A stretch of 64,000 nucleotides of DNA from Amycolatopsis orientalis DSM 40040 = KCTC 9412 (lineage in GTDB: Bacteria; Actinomycetota; Actinomycetes; Mycobacteriales; Pseudonocardiaceae): NCBI RefSeq assembly GCF_000478275.1, contig NZ_ASJB01000043.1, forward strand, positions 124,001-188,000. The letters run 5' to 3'. The notes beneath the pieces were generated by a model. That model saw only the letters and a list, made by a program, of their open reading frames with translations. It ran no database searches and had not been told where the DNA came from. Within the stretch, counting starts at the first letter, position 1; the number at the start of each line of letters is the position of its first letter. Shown here piece by piece: positions 62,454-64,000 of this stretch. A program made the position numbers and the translations under genes.

Positions 62454-64000
62454 TCAGTCGAAGGCCCGAGCGATCAGCGCCTTCTGCTCGACCTCGTGCA
62501 CCTTGGACGAACCGGCCGACGGCGCCGCCATCGGGCGCCGCGAGACGACGTCCAGGCCGGAGAACACCTCCGGGAGCTTCCGCGGCAGGTTCAGGCCGAA
62601 GAACGGCCACGCACCCTGGTTCTCCGGCTCCTCCTGGACCCAGACCGCGGGAGCGCCGTTGTAGCGCTCGAGCGCCGCCAGCAGCTTCTTCTTCGGCAGC
62701 GGGTAGTACTGCTCGACGCGCACGATCGCGATGTCGTTCGCCTCGCGCTTCGCCCGCTCGGCCACCAGTTCCCAGTACAGCTTGCCCGACGTCAGCAGGA
62801 CCTTGCGCACCTTCGACGGGTCGACGACGGCGTCGTCGATGACCGACATGAACTTCGACTGGCCGGTGAAGTCCTCGACCGCCGAAGTCGCCGCCTTGTT
62901 GCGCAGCATCGACTTGGGAGTGAAGACCACCAGCGGCCGGTTGACTCCGTCGAGCGCGTGACGGCGGAGGAGGTGGAAGTAGTTCGCCGGGGTGGAGGGC
63001 ACGGCGACGGTCATGGAGCCTTCGGCGCACAGCGAGAGGAAGCGCTCGATGCGGCCGGAGGTGTGGTCCGGGCCCTGGCCCTCGTGACCGTGCGGCAGCA
63101 GCAGCACGACGTCCGACAGCTGGCCCCACTTGGCCTCGCCGGAGGAGATGTACTCGTCGATGACGGTCTGCGCGCCGTTGACGAAGTCACCGAACTGCGC
63201 TTCCCACATGACCAGCGCTTCGGAGTTGGCCACGGAGTAGCCGTATTCGAAGCCGACCGCCGCGTACTCGGACAGCGCCGAGTCGTAGATCATGACGCGG
63301 CCCTGGCCCTCGGCCAGGCTGGCCAGCGGCGAGTACTCCTGGCCGGTCTTGCGGTCGATCAGCACCGAGTGGCGCTGGGTGAAGGTGCCGCGGCGGGAGT
63401 CCTGGCCGGACAGGCGCACGAGGCGGCCTTCCATGGCCAGCGAGCCGAAGGCGAGCAGTTCGCCGAAGGCCCAGTCGATGCCGCCTTCGCGGGACATCTT
63501 GTGGCGGCGTTCCATGACCGGCTTGACCCGCGGGTGCGGGGTGAAGCCCTCGGGCACGTTGAGGAACGCGTCACCGATGTGCTCGATGACCTCGGTGGTG
63601 GTGGCGGTGGGCACCTTGGCCGGGACCTGCTGCTCTTCTTCGACCGAGGGGCTGGCCTTCGCCGGGTGCTTCTCCAGCTCGCGGACCTCGTTGAAGACGT
63701 GCTCCAGCTGGCTGGAGAAGTCGCGCAACGCGGCTTCGGCCTCTTCGACGGAGATGTCGCCGCGGCCGATCAGCGATTCGGTGTAGGTCTTCCGGACCGA
63801 ACGCTTCGTGTCGATGATGTCGTACATCGCCGGCTGCGTCATCGAAGGGTCGTCGCCCTCGTTGTGGCCGCGGCGGCGGTAGCAGATCAGATCGATCACG
63901 ACGTCCTTGTGGAACGCCTGGCGGTAGTCGACGGCCAGCTTGGCCACCCAGTGCGCGGCCTCGGGGTCGTCGCCGTTCACGTGGAAGATCGGCGAGCCGA
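62454..64000 (-). CDS. kgd: Multifunctional 2-oxoglutarate decarboxylase/dehydrogenase, C-terminal part
   Basis: The last 515 codons of a thiamine-diphosphate enzyme; the 5' part lies right of the window. Visible blocks are [88 protein letters not shown] and [21 protein letters not shown], all typical of E1o/SucA. In actinobacteria this protein (Kgd/OdhA) also has a fused acyltransferase domain at its N-terminus, not seen here. It catalyses the 2-oxoglutarate step of the TCA cycle. The C-terminus ([15 protein letters not shown]) is complete. Transcription ends at the palindrome 25 nt after the stop. Confidence 0.96.
   Translation of the reverse strand, partial: GSPIFHVNGDDPEAAHWVAKLAVDYRQAFHKDVVIDLICYRRRGHNEGDDPSMTQPAMYDIIDTKRSVRKTYTESLIGRGDISVEEAEAALRDFSSQLEHVFNEVRELEKHPAKASPSVEEEQQVPAKVPTATTTEVIEHIGDAFLNVPEGFTPHPRVKPVMERRHKMSREGGIDWAFGELLAFGSLAMEGRLVRLSGQDSRRGTFTQRHSVLIDRKTGQEYSPLASLAEGQGRVMIYDSALSEYAAVGFEYGYSVANSEALVMWEAQFGDFVNGAQTVIDEYISSGEAKWGQLSDVVLLLPHGHEGQGPDHTSGRIERFLSLCAEGSMTVAVPSTPANYFHLLRRHALDGVNRPLVVFTPKSMLRNKAATSAVEDFTGQSKFMSVIDDAVVDPSKVRKVLLTSGKLYWELVAERAKREANDIAIVRVEQYYPLPKKKLLAALERYNGAPAVWVQEEPENQGAWPFFGLNLPRKLPEVFSGLDVVSRRPMAAPSAGSSKVHEVEQKALIARAFD

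Overview
The window is high-GC actinobacterial DNA. Codon use, a mycobacterial-type core gene order and an EvaD/RmlC-type sugar epimerase point to the Pseudonocardiaceae, most likely Amycolatopsis; the genus is an inference. No rRNA, tRNA, CRISPR array, phage gene or transposase gene was seen. Both ends cut a gene: a SARP/AfsR-type regulator on the left, and the 2-oxoglutarate decarboxylase/dehydrogenase (kgd/sucA) on the right.

Layout. 1-9.5 kb: SARP regulator, cation-efflux (CDF) transporter, amino-acid permease, a surface protein with a sortase-like tail, a polytopic membrane protein with a hydrolase-like C-terminus, and sahH. 9.5-13.4 kb: an HTH regulator divergent from a secreted papain-like cysteine peptidase and its coupled partner, then tmk. 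13.4-20.9 kb: an accessory catabolic cluster. It has a Rieske oxygenase, a sarcosine-oxidase-like flavoprotein and a dimethylglycine-oxidase-like flavoprotein, coupled by ATGA overlaps. Facing these are an IclR regulator and a Rieske ferredoxin/reductase pair. Stepwise demethylation of glycine betaine or a similar N-methyl compound is the likely task. 21-30.5 kb: the conserved block mtrA-mtrB-lpqB-comF-hpf-secA. 30.6-48 kb: a second block resembling the Mycobacterium tuberculosis Rv3235-Rv3214 region. It holds an Rv3235-like protein, HAD protein, rRNA methyltransferase, WS/DGAT, four LppX/LprG-type lipoproteins, rsgA, a YedK/HMCES protein, ybaK, sigR-rsrA, ribosomal protein bL37, pdtaS, whiB1, a DAG-kinase-like protein, GNAT and a PGM-type phosphatase. 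48-64 kb: secreted proteins, cholesterol oxidase, RmlC-like epimerase, malic enzyme, a BpsA-family (PF01861) protein, a complete OpuC-type betaine/choline ABC importer, GNAT, subtilase, SMP-30 protein and kgd.

How parts fit. The M. tuberculosis order sahH-tmk-mtrA-mtrB-lpqB is kept but split by two insertions, one carrying the peptidase operon and one the demethylation cluster. The OpuC importer could supply the substrate the cluster degrades. The sigR-rsrA operon has a textbook SigR promoter and an in-frame upstream start, which predicts a long SigR isoform.

Most distinctive sequence signals. (1) TGTTGCG-N24-(A/C)GCAACA occurs in front of both transcription units of the demethylation cluster and nowhere else that I noticed: a candidate IclR operator. 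(2) Five GTGAAC half-sites lie between the HTH regulator and the peptidase operon. (3) At least four families of near-identical intergenic palindromes sit only at gene 3' ends, mostly between convergent genes. Some supply the stop codon of the gene they follow, and one family shows compensatory stem changes. (4) A perfect 16-bp hairpin lies inside the start of mtrB. (5) Two larger imperfect inverted repeats look like relics of small mobile elements, one of them inside the ferredoxin-reductase operon.
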